64,000 nucleotides of DNA from Crossiella cryophila (lineage in GTDB: Bacteria > Actinomycetota > Actinomycetes > Mycobacteriales > Pseudonocardiaceae): assembly GCF_014204915.1 (NCBI RefSeq), contig NZ_JACHMH010000001.1, positions 6,101,501 to 6,165,500 on the forward strand. Reading direction: 5' to 3'. The notes under the pieces are model-generated. The model was not told the DNA's origin. It made no database searches and was given only the letters and a program-made list of their open reading frames with translations. The first letter of the stretch is position 1. Every line of letters starts with the position of its first letter. The translations under genes and the position numbers were made by a program. Shown piece by piece: positions 26,337-35,107 of the stretch.

Positions 26337-27293
26337 GTGGACCTCACCTCTCCCCCGGCGCCGCCGGCCGATCCGCTGGGCGCGGCCCTGCACCACCTGC
26401 GGATGGACGGGGCCTGGTACTTCCGGTCCGAGCTGACCGAGCCGTGGCGGCTGGACCTGCCGCCGATGGGTGACTGCCTGTGGTTCCACGTCGTCACCGC
26501 GGGCCGCTACTGGCTCTCCGTACCCGGCCAGGCCCCGCGCCAGGTCTCCCCCGGCGAGCTGGTCCTGGTGCCGCACGGGCAAGGACATGAGCTGTGGAGT
26601 GAGCCGGGGCTGCCCGCTCCCCCGGTGATCCAGGACATCCCGCACGAGTACGTCAGCGAGCGGTACGCGATCCTGCGGCACGGTGGTGGTGGCAAGTCGA
26701 CGAGCCTGGTGTGCGGGGCGGTGCGTTTCGACCACCCGACCGGATATGGGCTGATGGCGCGGCTCCCCCGGCTGATGGCGGTGGCCGACCCGGCCCTGGA
26801 CGCCACGCTGCGACTGCTGGCGGCCGAGGCGCGGGAGCTGCGGCCCGGTGGCGAGACGGTGATCACCCGGCTGGCCGATGTGCTGGTGATCCAGGCGATC
26901 CGGAGCTGGCTGGGCACGGATCCGGCGGCGCGGGCGGGGTGGCTGGGGGCGTTGCGGGATCCGCAGGTGGGGCGGGCGGTGGCGCTGGTGCACCGGGAGC
27001 CCGCACGGGCGTGGACGGTGGCGAGTCTGGCCGCGGCGGTGGCGATGTCGCGGTCGGCGTTCGCGGCGCGGTTCACCGAGCTGGTGGGTGAGCCGGTGAT
27101 GCAGTACGTGACGCGGTGGCGGATGCACGTGGCGGTGGGGCGGTTGCGGTCCGGGGAGGTGCCGGTGGCCGTGGTGGCGCGGGAGCTGGGGTATCTGTCG
27201 GAGGCGGCGTTCAGCCGGGCGTTCAAGCGGATCGCCGGGGTCTCCCCCGGTTCGGTGCGGCGGGCGGGGCCGTTGGCAGGGTTGCTGGGCTAG
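26337..27293 (+). CDS. AraC-family regulator with cupin domain
   Basis: 318 residues from GTG 26337 (an alternative GTG lies 18 bp upstream). The N-terminal cupin_6-type domain: CLWFHVVTAGRYWLSVPGQA, QVSPGELVLVPHGQGHELWS. The C-terminal AraC domain has two HTH motifs: WTVASLAAAVAMSRSAFAAR and VAVVARELGYLSEAAFSRAF, then KRIAGVSPGSVRR. Such regulators typically control an adjacent divergent oxidoreductase or membrane gene, here DUF1772. The domain order and length are normal. Confidence 0.9.
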   Translation: MDLTSPPAPPADPLGAALHHLRMDGAWYFRSELTEPWRLDLPPMGDCLWFHVVTAGRYWLSVPGQAPRQVSPGELVLVPHGQGHELWSEPGLPAPPVIQDIPHEYVSERYAILRHGGGGKSTSLVCGAVRFDHPTGYGLMARLPRLMAVADPALDATLRLLAAEARELRPGGETVITRLADVLVIQAIRSWLGTDPAARAGWLGALRDPQVGRAVALVHREPARAWTVASLAAAVAMSRSAFAARFTELVGEPVMQYVTRWRMHVAVGRLRSGEVPVAVVARELGYLSEAAFSRAFKRIAGVSPGSVRRAGPLAGLLG

Positions 27294-27373
27294 TTCTGCC
27301 GGAGGTGTCTGCCGGAGGTGAATGCGGCGATATTCGGATCGCGGTGACGGGGTCGGCCGGTAGCGTCCGGGTG

Positions 27374-28201
27374 GTGGCGAGGGTGTTGGAGCTGAACTAC
27401 TTCCCGATCAAGGGGTGCGCTGGCATCTCGGTGCCGGATGCGCTGGTGAACCCGGCTGGGCTGGCGTTGGACCGCAGTTTCATGGTGGTCAGCCCGGAGG
27501 GGGTGTTCCGGTCGCAGCGGCGGGATCCGCGGCTGGCGCTGGTGTGCCCGCAGGTGCTGGGTGGCGGCGAGGTGCTGCGATTGTCGGCCGAGGGGTTCGA
27601 GTCGGTGGACGTCGAGGTCGACGCGGTGGGTCCGCGGCGACCGGTGGAGATGTTCGGCGATCCGTATCGGGCGATCGATCAGGGCGAGGCCGCGGCGGCG
27701 TGGTTGTCGGCGGTGGTGGGTGATCCGTGCCGGTTGGTGCGGGTGCCGCCGGAGCATGACCGGGCCACCGACGGGTTGACGCCGGGGACCTCGGGTTTCG
27801 CCGACAGCAGTGCGGTGCACCTGTTGTCGGTGGATTCGCTGGCCGGGTTGAACGAGCGGATGGTGGCCGCGGGGGCGGTGGCGCTGCCGATGTCGCGGTT
27901 CCGGGCCAACATCGTGGTCGAGGGGTGGGACGGACCGCACGTGGAGGACGAGCTGCGGCGGTTGCGGATCGGGGATGTGGAGCTGGGGTACACCAAGCTG
28001 GCCATCCGGTGTGCGGTGACCACGGTGGATCAGGAGTCCGGGGTGAAGCAGGGACCGGAGCCGTTGCGGTCGCTGGCGAAGTACCGGCGGGCGGCGCAGG
28101 GCGGGGTGGCCTTCGGGGTGAAGTTCGCGGTGCTGCGGTCCGGGAAGCTCTCGGTGGGCGATGAGCTGTCGGTGCTGGAGTGGGGCGCCTCGGAGCTGTG
28201 A
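27374..28201 (+). CDS. MOSC-domain protein (YcbX-like)
   Basis: 275 residues from GTG 27374. The N-terminal MOSC beta-barrel: RVLELNYFPIKGCAGISVPD, then LDRSFMVVSPEGVFRSQRRD. The MOSC core: SRFRANIVVEGWDGPHVEDE and IRCAVTTVDQESGVKQGPEP, in which the conserved Cys (R-C-x-V-T-T-V-D) is the expected molybdenum-cofactor ligand. YcbX-like proteins reduce N-hydroxylated compounds with an electron-transfer partner; this protein has no fused ferredoxin domain. Two perfect 13-bp repeats (TCTGCCGGAGGTG, 27295-27320) lie in the upstream gap. Confidence 0.88.
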   Translation: MARVLELNYFPIKGCAGISVPDALVNPAGLALDRSFMVVSPEGVFRSQRRDPRLALVCPQVLGGGEVLRLSAEGFESVDVEVDAVGPRRPVEMFGDPYRAIDQGEAAAAWLSAVVGDPCRLVRVPPEHDRATDGLTPGTSGFADSSAVHLLSVDSLAGLNERMVAAGAVALPMSRFRANIVVEGWDGPHVEDELRRLRIGDVELGYTKLAIRCAVTTVDQESGVKQGPEPLRSLAKYRRAAQGGVAFGVKFAVLRSGKLSVGDELSVLEWGASEL

Positions 28202-28214
28202 GTCCCCCGCTGGA

Positions 28215-29207
28215 TCAGCGGAGGTGGCCGACCTGGTCCCAGGCTGGGTCGGACTGGGTGTCCAGGGTGGCGGTGGGCTGGCCGTGCACCCAGGTGGTGA
28301 TGGTGGCCAGGGTGGCGGTGTCGGTGGAGTCGCAGTAGAGGTGCAGGGTGCGGGTGCCGCGGCCGGTCTCGTGCGCGACGAGCAGGGCGGCGGCGTCGAG
28401 GTGGCGCATGAGGTCGTCCTCGAGGTCCTGCAGGTCGGTGAGGCCGGCGCTGGTGGGCAGGTCGCGGGGGTCCTGGGTCGGGTAGCGCAGGGTGATGCCG
28501 GCGTGCAGGTCCAGGAGTGGGTGGTCGATCCAGCGCATGGGGCGCATGGCGATGGCGGTGAGGCGGGCGCCGTCCTGGCCTTCGCCTTCCATGACCACCC
28601 AGCTGGGTTCGGGGTGGCGGGCGGCCATGGCGTGCACGGTCTCGGGGAGCGCATCGGCCGGTAGGGCGTCGGCTGGTTGTTCGGCGGCGGTGTTGACCTC
28701 GCCGATCCAGCGTTCGAGGTCGTCTTCGCCGAGTAGCCAGGTGAGGGTGAGGAAGGCGATCTGGAGGGCGGCGTCCTCGGGCATGTTGGGGAACTGCGGG
28801 TGGTGCACGGTGACGTCGACCAGCAGGGACTGTTCGTCGACGGTCAGGGAGAGCCGGGTTTGTTCGAGGTCGAGTTCCCAGTCGGCGAAGTCGAGTTGCT
28901 GGTTGAGCACGTTGGGGTCGGCCTGGCGGGCGGCGCGGTACTCCCAGGTGGCGTCAGGGGCGGGGGCGGCGCGCAGCCAGCGTTCGGTGAGCGGGCGCAG
29001 GGCCGGGTCGCCGTTGGCGGTGACGCAGAGTGAGTGCTGGGCGTCGCGGCCGGGGCCGAGTTCCCATTGCAGGTCCTTGTTGATGGCGTTGACCAGGTGG
29101 GCCATCTGTTCGGGCAGGTCGGCGAAGTCGCCGGAGTGGATGGCGTTGGCGAGCAGGGTGGCGCCTTCCTGCTGCCACCAGTGCCAGAACTCCTCGATGC
29201 CCTGCAT
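28215..29207 (-). CDS. DUF695-domain protein
   Basis: 330 residues from ATG 29205-29207 (ATG 29214-29216 is possible). N-terminal WHWWQQEGATLLANAIHSGD resembles proteins that carry DUF695. The C-terminal DUF695-like domain includes LQDLEDDLMRHLDAAALLVA, HETGRGTRTLHLYCDSTD and WDQVGHL. It is soluble and acidic, without signal peptide. The first half repeats the layout WELDLEQTRLSLTVDEQSLL, suggestive of an evaluator of an ordinary cytosolic process, but nothing is known about function. It converges on the MOSC gene. Confidence 0.75.
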   Translation of the reverse strand: MQGIEEFWHWWQQEGATLLANAIHSGDFADLPEQMAHLVNAINKDLQWELGPGRDAQHSLCVTANGDPALRPLTERWLRAAPAPDATWEYRAARQADPNVLNQQLDFADWELDLEQTRLSLTVDEQSLLVDVTVHHPQFPNMPEDAALQIAFLTLTWLLGEDDLERWIGEVNTAAEQPADALPADALPETVHAMAARHPEPSWVVMEGEGQDGARLTAIAMRPMRWIDHPLLDLHAGITLRYPTQDPRDLPTSAGLTDLQDLEDDLMRHLDAAALLVAHETGRGTRTLHLYCDSTDTATLATITTWVHGQPTATLDTQSDPAWDQVGHLR

Positions 29208-29404
29208 CTCCACCATCCAGCCGTGCGGGTGTCGGACGCTTGCGCGGTCAACGTAACCGATGGGGCGGGCGATTGCCCTGTGGTTCGGGGGTGTGGCGGA
29301 GTGGCTCTCGGTGTTGACGCTGGGTGAGCGTGGCCGGGGGTGGGTAGGGGGTTGGTCACCGGCCGTGTCGATCTTTGTCGGTGGTGTGCGGTATTCCTCT
29401 GGGT

Positions 29405-30397
29405 GTGTTGTTGTCGCAGGCCCAGGAGTCGTTCTTCCTCGCGCGTCGCTCCCGCAAGGATTCCCCGCACACCACTGCCGCGTATCGGCGTGATCTGGCG
29501 GGGATCTCGGTGTTGCTGGCCGGGGCCGCCGGGTGCGCTCCCCCGGCGCTGGAGTTGGCGGCGGTGGGTGCGGGGGCGTTGCGGGAGGCGTTCGGGTCTT
29601 TCGCGGAGACCCATGCCAAGACGTCGGTGTCGCGGGCCTGGTCGACGTGGAATCAGTTCATGAACTTCTGTGTGGCCGATGGTCTGGTGGCGGGGAATCC
29701 GATGGGGGCGGTGGCGCGGCCGCGGCCGGCGGCGTCGATGCCGAAGCCGTTGCGGGGTGAGGACACGCCGGAGCAGTTGCTCTCGGCGGTGGCCTCGGGT
29801 GAGCGGAAGTCGCGGGATCCGTGGCCGGAGCGGGATCTGCTGGTGGTGGGGTTGGGGCTGGTGACCGGGTTGCGGTCGGCGGAGATGCGGGCGTTGCTGG
29901 TCAGCAGTGTGGTGGGGCGGCCGGGTGAGCAGCGGTTGCATGTGCGGGGCAAGGGCAGCCGGGAGCGGTCGATTCCGATCAGTGCGCCGATGGAGGCGGT
30001 GCTGGGGCGGTATCTGGCTTCGTGCCGGGCTCGGTTTCCGCAGGCGCGGTTCGGGCGGGAGTCGGCGTTGTTGCTGGATCTGCGGGGTGAGCCGATCGGG
30101 CGGGGTGCGTTGCAGTATCTGGTGAGCTGTTGTTATCGGGCGGCGGGTATTCACGATCGGGTGCCGACGGGGGCGAACCTGCATGCGTTGCGGCATACCT
30201 TTGCCACCCGGTTGGCCGAGGACGGGGCGAACGCGGCGGAGATTATGGCGTTGCTGGGGCATGCGAACCTGAATACGAGCCAGAACTACATCGAGGCGAC
30301 GGGGCGGGAACAGCGGGCGGCGGTGATGGGCAACCGCACTTACCGGGCGCTTGCGGAGGCGGCGGGGGTGGGTGGTGAGCCGGCTGTCGGTGACTGA
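29405..30397 (+). CDS. Tyrosine recombinase/integrase
   Basis: 330 residues; start chosen at GTG 29405 (MLLSQAQESFFLARRS), with GTGs at 29381 and 29384 possible. The N-terminal SAM-like core-binding domain includes SPHTTAAYRRDLAGI. The catalytic set is complete: Arg in GLVTGLRSAEM, Lys-box in VRGKGSRERSIPI, HALRHTFATRL (H-x2-R), LLGHANLNTSQNYIEAT (His and the Tyr nucleophile). It should cut and rejoin DNA. No tRNA, attachment repeat or excisionase was found beside it, and the decayed element is 12 kb away, so its target is unknown. Confidence 0.9.
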   Translation: MLLSQAQESFFLARRSRKDSPHTTAAYRRDLAGISVLLAGAAGCAPPALELAAVGAGALREAFGSFAETHAKTSVSRAWSTWNQFMNFCVADGLVAGNPMGAVARPRPAASMPKPLRGEDTPEQLLSAVASGERKSRDPWPERDLLVVGLGLVTGLRSAEMRALLVSSVVGRPGEQRLHVRGKGSRERSIPISAPMEAVLGRYLASCRARFPQARFGRESALLLDLRGEPIGRGALQYLVSCCYRAAGIHDRVPTGANLHALRHTFATRLAEDGANAAEIMALLGHANLNTSQNYIEATGREQRAAVMGNRTYRALAEAAGVGGEPAVGD

Positions 30398-30483
30398 TGC
30401 TGGGTGGGTTTCATCCGGAATTGGGTCGGATTACGGTCGTTGTTCACCGAGTTGCGGAAAAGATGCTTGGGAATGGGTGCGCC

Positions 30484-30518
30484 GTCACTTATCGTGGTTG
30501 GGTAACCACAGTTGTGAC
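30484..30518. promoter_or_regulatory. Nested inverted repeat before zinc-finger-like gene
   Basis: The inner pair GTGGTT (30494-30499) and AACCAC (30504-30509) lies inside an outer pair GTCAC (30484-30488) and GTGAC (30514-30518), both centred near 30501. It is 28 bp upstream of the next gene's start and is likely an operator or part of its promoter. Confidence 0.5.
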
Positions 30519-30546
30519 GCTCCCCCGTTCACCTGGAGGTGGCGCC

Positions 30547-30918
30547 GTGACCAGCCCAGGGCACGGCTTGACGCAGGGTTCGACCGCGGTTCGGTCGTGT
30601 CCGGAATGTGGCCGGGTTGTTTCGCACCGGATGGAAAGGGAACAGCTGCGCGCTGACCTGTCCGTGGTGTGGCTGCTGGTGGATGCGGCGGGTGTGGTTC
30701 GGGTGCGGCGTTTCTGTGTGGGTTGCGCGCCGCGTGCTCCGGTGCTGAATGTGGAATGCCATGGGTGTGGTGATGGCCCGTTGGTGTGTGCGGCGGGGCC
30801 GGATTTGCCGGGGCCGGTGGTGTCGTGGTTGTCGGCGGCGGGTTGGTTGTTGGACGAGCCGGTGGCGTGTGCGCGTTGCGCGGCGCGGTCGGTGCCGGAG
30901 CAGCGGCGGGCGCGGTAG
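30547..30918 (+). CDS. Small protein with four CxxC motifs
   Basis: 123 residues from GTG 30547 with a strong site GGAGGTGGCGCC. Four Cys pairs are seen: SCPECGR, RFCVGCAP, ECHGCGDGP and ACARCAA. They are spaced so that two treble-clef or ribbon-type zinc sites are possible. A hydrophobic strand (LSVVWLLVDAAGVVRVR) joins the first two. No named family is recognised. It could bind zinc and act as a DNA- or protein-binding module. It follows the recombinase gene by 149 bp, including a nested palindrome, so it has its own promoter. Confidence 0.65.
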   Translation: MTSPGHGLTQGSTAVRSCPECGRVVSHRMEREQLRADLSVVWLLVDAAGVVRVRRFCVGCAPRAPVLNVECHGCGDGPLVCAAGPDLPGPVVSWLSAAGWLLDEPVACARCAARSVPEQRRAR

Positions 30919-30942
30919 CCCGCGGGGAATTCCCCGGGGCCG
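30918..30942. terminator. Short GC hairpin between convergent genes
   Basis: CGGGGAATTCCCCG (30923-30936) is a perfect palindrome flanked by GCCC and GGGC, giving a bulged stem. It directly follows the CxxC-protein stop and precedes the convergent hydrolase. A short T-run (CTTTTCC) lies about 10 bp beyond. A terminator is plausible. Confidence 0.45.
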
Positions 30943-30994
30943 CCGCGACCTTTTCCGCTGTTGTTGTTTCCGGAATCGTTGCGGGGCAACGGAT

Positions 30995-31858
30995 TCAGCC
31001 GAGTACCTCGCGGAGTTTGGCGGCGAAGGCCTCGGGCTGTCCGGGGTAGCCGTATTCGCCGCCTGCGAAGCCGCCGTGGTGGCTGGGGAAGACGGTGGCT
31101 TCCTGGCCGAGCAGGGCGGCGGTGGCCACGGCGGTGCGTCCGGTGAATGCCTCGCCGGTCTCCTCCCCCACCGCGATCACCACTCTGGTGGGTGCGGCGA
31201 GCAGTGCGGTGAGGTCGGGCTGGTAGTCGGCGACGGCGCGCGAGCGGTCGGAGAGCAGTGGGTCGTCGCGCTTGCCGTCGTCCTCGGTGGGCATGCCGAA
31301 CTGGGCTGGGTCGGCCGGGGGCTGGGCGAAGTACTCCTCGGTGAACTCCCCCTGCCAGGAGGTCATGGCGATGAAGGCGGCCATGCCCGCGCCCCAGCCC
31401 TTGGCCTGGTATGCCTGTGTCCAGCCGTTGGCGGCGCGTTCGGCGGCCGCGGCGTCGGGCACCACCCGGGTCAGCGGCGGTTCGTGGGCGACCAGGGTGG
31501 TCACGTCCCCGGGGTGGGCGGTGACCAGGGCGAGGGCGGTGATCGCGCCGCCGCTGCTGGCGAACATCTCCACCGGGCCGGCACCGAGGGTTTCGATGAT
31601 GGCGTGCAGGTCCTCGGCCTGGCCGGTGGGCGTGTGGTCGACCCGGCCGTCCTGACGGGTGCTGCGGCCGAGGCCGCGCGGGTCGTAGGTGATCACGGTG
31701 CGGTCGGTCAGGTAGGTGGTCAGGGTGGCGAAGCCGTCGGCGCTCATGGGCTGGCCGATCAGGAACAGCGGTGCTCGGCCGTCGGCGGCCGGCAGTGGTC
31801 CGTGCACGTCGTAGACGAGCTGGGCGCCGGCGAACTCAAGGGTGTGCGTGGTCGTCAT
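30995..31858 (-). CDS. Alpha/beta hydrolase
   Basis: 287 residues. The fold is clear from YDVHGPLPAADGRAPLFLIG, TVITYDPRGLGRSTR and the nucleophile elbow VEMFASSGGAITAL (Ser in a degenerate A-S-S-G-G rather than G-x-S-x-G). The catalytic His is probably in FPSHHGGFAGG near the C-terminus and the acid in VIAVGEETGEAF. There is no signal peptide. It ends in FAAKLREVLG. The substrate is unknown. It lies 65 bp downstream of the GH92 gene stop region on the same strand, but there is no clear shared function. Confidence 0.85.
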   Translation of the reverse strand: MTTTHTLEFAGAQLVYDVHGPLPAADGRAPLFLIGQPMSADGFATLTTYLTDRTVITYDPRGLGRSTRQDGRVDHTPTGQAEDLHAIIETLGAGPVEMFASSGGAITALALVTAHPGDVTTLVAHEPPLTRVVPDAAAAERAANGWTQAYQAKGWGAGMAAFIAMTSWQGEFTEEYFAQPPADPAQFGMPTEDDGKRDDPLLSDRSRAVADYQPDLTALLAAPTRVVIAVGEETGEAFTGRTAVATAALLGQEATVFPSHHGGFAGGEYGYPGQPEAFAAKLREVLG

Positions 31859-31923
31859 GGCAGTAGAGACCCTTCCGGGAGCGGAAACTCATCGGCTCCG
31901 GAGCATCATCGTGGTCAGGACTG

Positions 31924-34218
31924 TCATTGGTAGGACGGTGGCGCGGCGTCGGGGGTGATTGCCCAGTTCGTGTCGGGGGTGGCGCGCAGGCGGAAGTCGA
32001 GGTGGCCGCCGGTGCGCACGAGGTGTTGGGGTAGCCAGGTGCGGGCCCAGTTCTCGCCGTTGAGGCGGAGCTGGGTGGTGTAGGGGCGGGCGGCGCCCGC
32101 GCCGGGGGCGGTGATGTGGAGTTCGCCCGCGTTGGGTGGGCGGATCTGGATGGCGGGGAACAGTGGGGTGTGCACGGACAGGTCGGCGGTGCCGGGGGTG
32201 ACCGGGTAGAGGCCGAGGGCGGACCAGACGTACCAGGAGGACTGGGCGCCGAGGTCGTCGTTGCCGGGCAGGCCGTCGGGGGTGGGGGCGAAGAGTTCGC
32301 TCTGGATGCGGCGGATGACGGCCTGGCTCTTCCAGGGCTGACCGACGTAGTTGTAGAGCCAGGGGGTGGAGAAGTCGACCTCGTTGCCGGACCACTGGTA
32401 GGGCTCGTTGGGGCCGACGTTGACCTTGGTGAAGAACTCGTCCATCAGCGGCTGGGCCTTGGCCTTGCCGCCGAGGGCGGTGATGAGTCCGGCGATGTTG
32501 TGCGGGACGAACCAGCGGTACTGGGCGGCGTTGCCCTCCTCGAAGCCGTCCTGGCCGAACTGGCCGGGTGGGGGTGGCACGAAGCCGGGTCCGGGCGGGA
32601 ACTGGCCCTTGCTGTCCTTGGGGCGCAGGTAGCCGGTGTTGGGGTCGAACAGGTTGCGCCAGTACTCGCCGCGTTTGGCGTAGGTGGCGGCGGTGGCGGG
32701 GTCGCCGAGGGTGCGGGCGAAGCGGGAGATGGTGAAGTCGTCGACGGCGTATTCGAGGGTCTGGGAGGCGCCTTTGCGGACGTGGCCGACCAGGGCGCGG
32801 TCGTTGGGGACGTAGCCGAGTTTCTGGTAGTCCTCGATGCCCTGGCGTTCGATGTAGCCCCACTGGACGGGTTCGGCCTTGGTGGCGCCTTTGAGCATGT
32901 ATTTCAGGGCGGTGCGGGTGTCGAAGCCGGTCGCGCCGTAGGCGTGCAGGTTGACCAGGAGCGGGACGCTGTTGTCGCCGTTCATCACGCTGGTGTAGCC
33001 GTTGGCCATGGGCCAGCGGGGCAGCCAGCCGCCCTGGACGGCGGCGAGCACGAGGCTTTGGGCCATGTCACTGGCGCGGTCGGGGTAGAGCCAGCCGTGC
33101 AGTGGGGCCAGGCTGCGGTAGGTGTCCCAGTCGGAGAAGTTGGCGTAGTGGGTGCGGCCGGGTTCGACCTGGTGGATCTGGCTGTCGAAGCCGGGGTAGC
33201 GGCCGTCGAGGTCGTTGAAGGTGTTGGGGTGGATCAGGGAGTGGTAGAGGGCGGTGTAGAAGGTGGTGCGGTGGGCTGGGGTGCCGCCGCCGATGCGGAT
33301 GCGGCCGAGGTGTTCGCGCCACTGGGCGCGGGTGGCGGCGCGGACGGGGTCGGGGTGCCAGCCGGGGATCTCGGCCAGGTTGGCGCGGGCGCCGTCGGCG
33401 CTGACGTAGGAGAGGGCGACCTTGGCGCGTAGCTGGCGGTTCTGGCTGGTGTCGAAGGTGAGGTAGGCGCCGGATTTCGGGTGGTCCGCGCTGGTGCCGC
33501 CGGGGGTGACGGTGCTGCCGTCCCAGGTGCCGTGGGCGGTGAAGGGGCGGTCGAACTTCAGGGCGAAGTGCACGGTGTACTTGTTGCCGCTCTCGCCGCA
33601 GAAGCGGCCGGTGGTGGCGGAGCCGGTGATCTCGTCGGGGGCGCTGATCCGCACGGTGGCTGCGCTGTTGCCTGCCAGGCTGGCGCCGGTTTTGATCAGG
33701 ACCTGGGCGGTGGCGCCCTCGGGGTAGGTGAAGGTGCCCAGTCCGGCGCGGGTGCTGGCGGTGAGTTCGGCGCGGATCTTGGAGTCCTCGAGGGTGACGC
33801 CGTAGTGGGCGACCTCGGCGCGTTCGGTGCGGTGGGAGAACTTCTCGGTGCGGTTCCACGGGGCCGGGCCGATCTCGCCGGTGACCGGGAGGATCGGGAT
33901 GTCGCCGAAGGCGCTGCAGCCGACGGAGGCGTGGGTGAGGCTGAAGCCGCGGATCGGGCCGAGGTGGTAGTTGTAGCCGGCGTAGTTGCCGTTGTCCGGG
34001 CTCCACTGGATCATCCCGAAGGGGGCGGTGGGGCCGGGGAAGGTGTTGATCTCGCCGACGACCGGGCCGCCCTTGCCGGTGCCGATCATGGGGTCGACGT
34101 ACTGGGTGGGGTCGGCGATGAGGGTGTCGTCGGTGGTCGCGGCGCCGGGGATGGCGGTGCCCAGCAGGGTGATGGCGGCGAGTGCGCCGATGACAGCGCG
34201 ACGGTTGCGAGATCTCAC
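31924..34218 (-). CDS. Secreted GH92 alpha-mannosidase
   Basis: 764 residues with a signal peptide (RRAVIGALAAITLLGTAIPG, cleavage near GAATT). GH92 features run in order: YVDPMIGTGKGGPVVGEINT, FPGPTAPFGMIQWSPDN, FSLTHASVGCSAFGDIP, then the catalytic half with HYANFSDWDTYRSLAPLHGW, WPMANGYTSVMNGDNS, FEEGNAAQYRWFVPHN and LPGNDDLGAQSSWYVWSALG. GH92 enzymes are calcium-dependent exo-alpha-mannosidases, often alpha-1,2. A LacI-type operator lies 18 bp upstream of the start, which fits induction by mannosides. The length is normal for the family. Confidence 0.93.
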   Translation of the reverse strand: MRSRNRRAVIGALAAITLLGTAIPGAATTDDTLIADPTQYVDPMIGTGKGGPVVGEINTFPGPTAPFGMIQWSPDNGNYAGYNYHLGPIRGFSLTHASVGCSAFGDIPILPVTGEIGPAPWNRTEKFSHRTERAEVAHYGVTLEDSKIRAELTASTRAGLGTFTYPEGATAQVLIKTGASLAGNSAATVRISAPDEITGSATTGRFCGESGNKYTVHFALKFDRPFTAHGTWDGSTVTPGGTSADHPKSGAYLTFDTSQNRQLRAKVALSYVSADGARANLAEIPGWHPDPVRAATRAQWREHLGRIRIGGGTPAHRTTFYTALYHSLIHPNTFNDLDGRYPGFDSQIHQVEPGRTHYANFSDWDTYRSLAPLHGWLYPDRASDMAQSLVLAAVQGGWLPRWPMANGYTSVMNGDNSVPLLVNLHAYGATGFDTRTALKYMLKGATKAEPVQWGYIERQGIEDYQKLGYVPNDRALVGHVRKGASQTLEYAVDDFTISRFARTLGDPATAATYAKRGEYWRNLFDPNTGYLRPKDSKGQFPPGPGFVPPPPGQFGQDGFEEGNAAQYRWFVPHNIAGLITALGGKAKAQPLMDEFFTKVNVGPNEPYQWSGNEVDFSTPWLYNYVGQPWKSQAVIRRIQSELFAPTPDGLPGNDDLGAQSSWYVWSALGLYPVTPGTADLSVHTPLFPAIQIRPPNAGELHITAPGAGAARPYTTQLRLNGENWARTWLPQHLVRTGGHLDFRLRATPDTNWAITPDAAPPSYQ

Positions 34219-34236
34219 GCGTCCTCCTCGACGGTT

Positions 34237-34252
34237 CTGACAACGTTGTCAG
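34237..34252. promoter_or_regulatory. LacI-type operator upstream of GH92
   Basis: CTGACAACGTTGTCAG is a perfect 16-bp palindrome with the central CG typical of LacI/GalR-family operators controlling glycoside hydrolases in actinomycetes. It is 18 bp before the GH92 ATG. No LacI-type gene is within the window, so the regulator is elsewhere. Confidence 0.8.
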
Positions 34253-34399
34253 TCCGGTGCGAGGATAAGAATGGCGCGCCGGGGACGTAACGGACAAGCG
34301 TCGAACGGGTGGTTGGCCGCACCACCCATCGGGAGTCTTCCGCCTGGCAGGGGCACGAACTCAGACTTGCCCGTGCTCATCGAGGGAGAAGGGGCGCCG

Positions 34400-35107
34400 G
34401 TGCCGCCGACCCGCGCTCAGGACCAGCCGACGGCGGTGGTCACGGGCGCTTCCCGGGGCATCGGCGCGCGGATCGCCGCCGCTCTGGGGGACAGTCACCG
34501 GCTGGTGCTGGGTGGCCGGGGATCGCCCGCGCTGACCCGGCTGGCGCGGGAGTTGCCGGACGCGCAGGCGTGGCCGGTGAACCTGGCCGATCCACGCGCG
34601 CTGCACGTGCCGCCAGGGATCGAACGGCTGGACGCGCTGATCCACAACGCCGGGGTGCTGGCCACCGGGCGGATCGATGAGTGCGACGGCGGGCTGTGGC
34701 GGCGGACCTTCGAGGTCAACGTGTTCGCCGTGGTCGAGCTGACCCGGCTGCTGCTCCCGGCCTTGCGCAAGGCGGGCGGGCATGTGGTGCTGATCAACTC
34801 CACCGCGGGGTTGCAGGCCAACGCGGCCCGCGGGGCGTACTCGGCGAGCAAGTACGCGTTGCGGGCCTTCGCCGACTCGCTGCGTGCGGAGGAGCCGCGG
34901 TTGCGGGTGACCACGGTGTTCCTGGGGCGGGTGGCCACCGACATGCAGCGGGACGTGTGCGCGGTGGAGGGGTTGCGGTATCAGCCGGAGCGTTACCTCT
35001 CCCCCGCCACCGTGGCCGAGACCGTGCGCGCGGTGCTGGCCGCACCGCGGGAGGCCTGTGCGACCGAGCTGGTGCTGCGGCCGGGGGCTACCCGGGGAAG
35101 CGACTGA
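34400..35107 (+). CDS. SDR-family oxidoreductase
   Basis: 235 residues from GTG 34400, preceded by AGGGAGAAGGGG. Cofactor motif TAVVTGASRGIGARIAAALG, then HRLVLGGRG, which suggests NADP. ALIHNAGVLATGRID holds the conserved N-A-G, the catalytic Ser is in LINSTAGLQ, and YSASKYALRAF carries Tyr and Lys. The enzyme should therefore be active. It is short for classical SDRs. The 3-prime end overlaps the convergent phosphatase gene by 20 bp. The substrate is unknown. Confidence 0.88.
   Translation: MPPTRAQDQPTAVVTGASRGIGARIAAALGDSHRLVLGGRGSPALTRLARELPDAQAWPVNLADPRALHVPPGIERLDALIHNAGVLATGRIDECDGGLWRRTFEVNVFAVVELTRLLLPALRKAGGHVVLINSTAGLQANAARGAYSASKYALRAFADSLRAEEPRLRVTTVFLGRVATDMQRDVCAVEGLRYQPERYLSPATVAETVRAVLAAPREACATELVLRPGATRGSD

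Noticed and set aside
29405-30397. Idea that the tyrosine recombinase belongs to the decayed element at 14.9-17.6 kb.
   Set aside because: They are 12 kb apart with many ordinary chromosomal genes between, and no flanking repeats were found.
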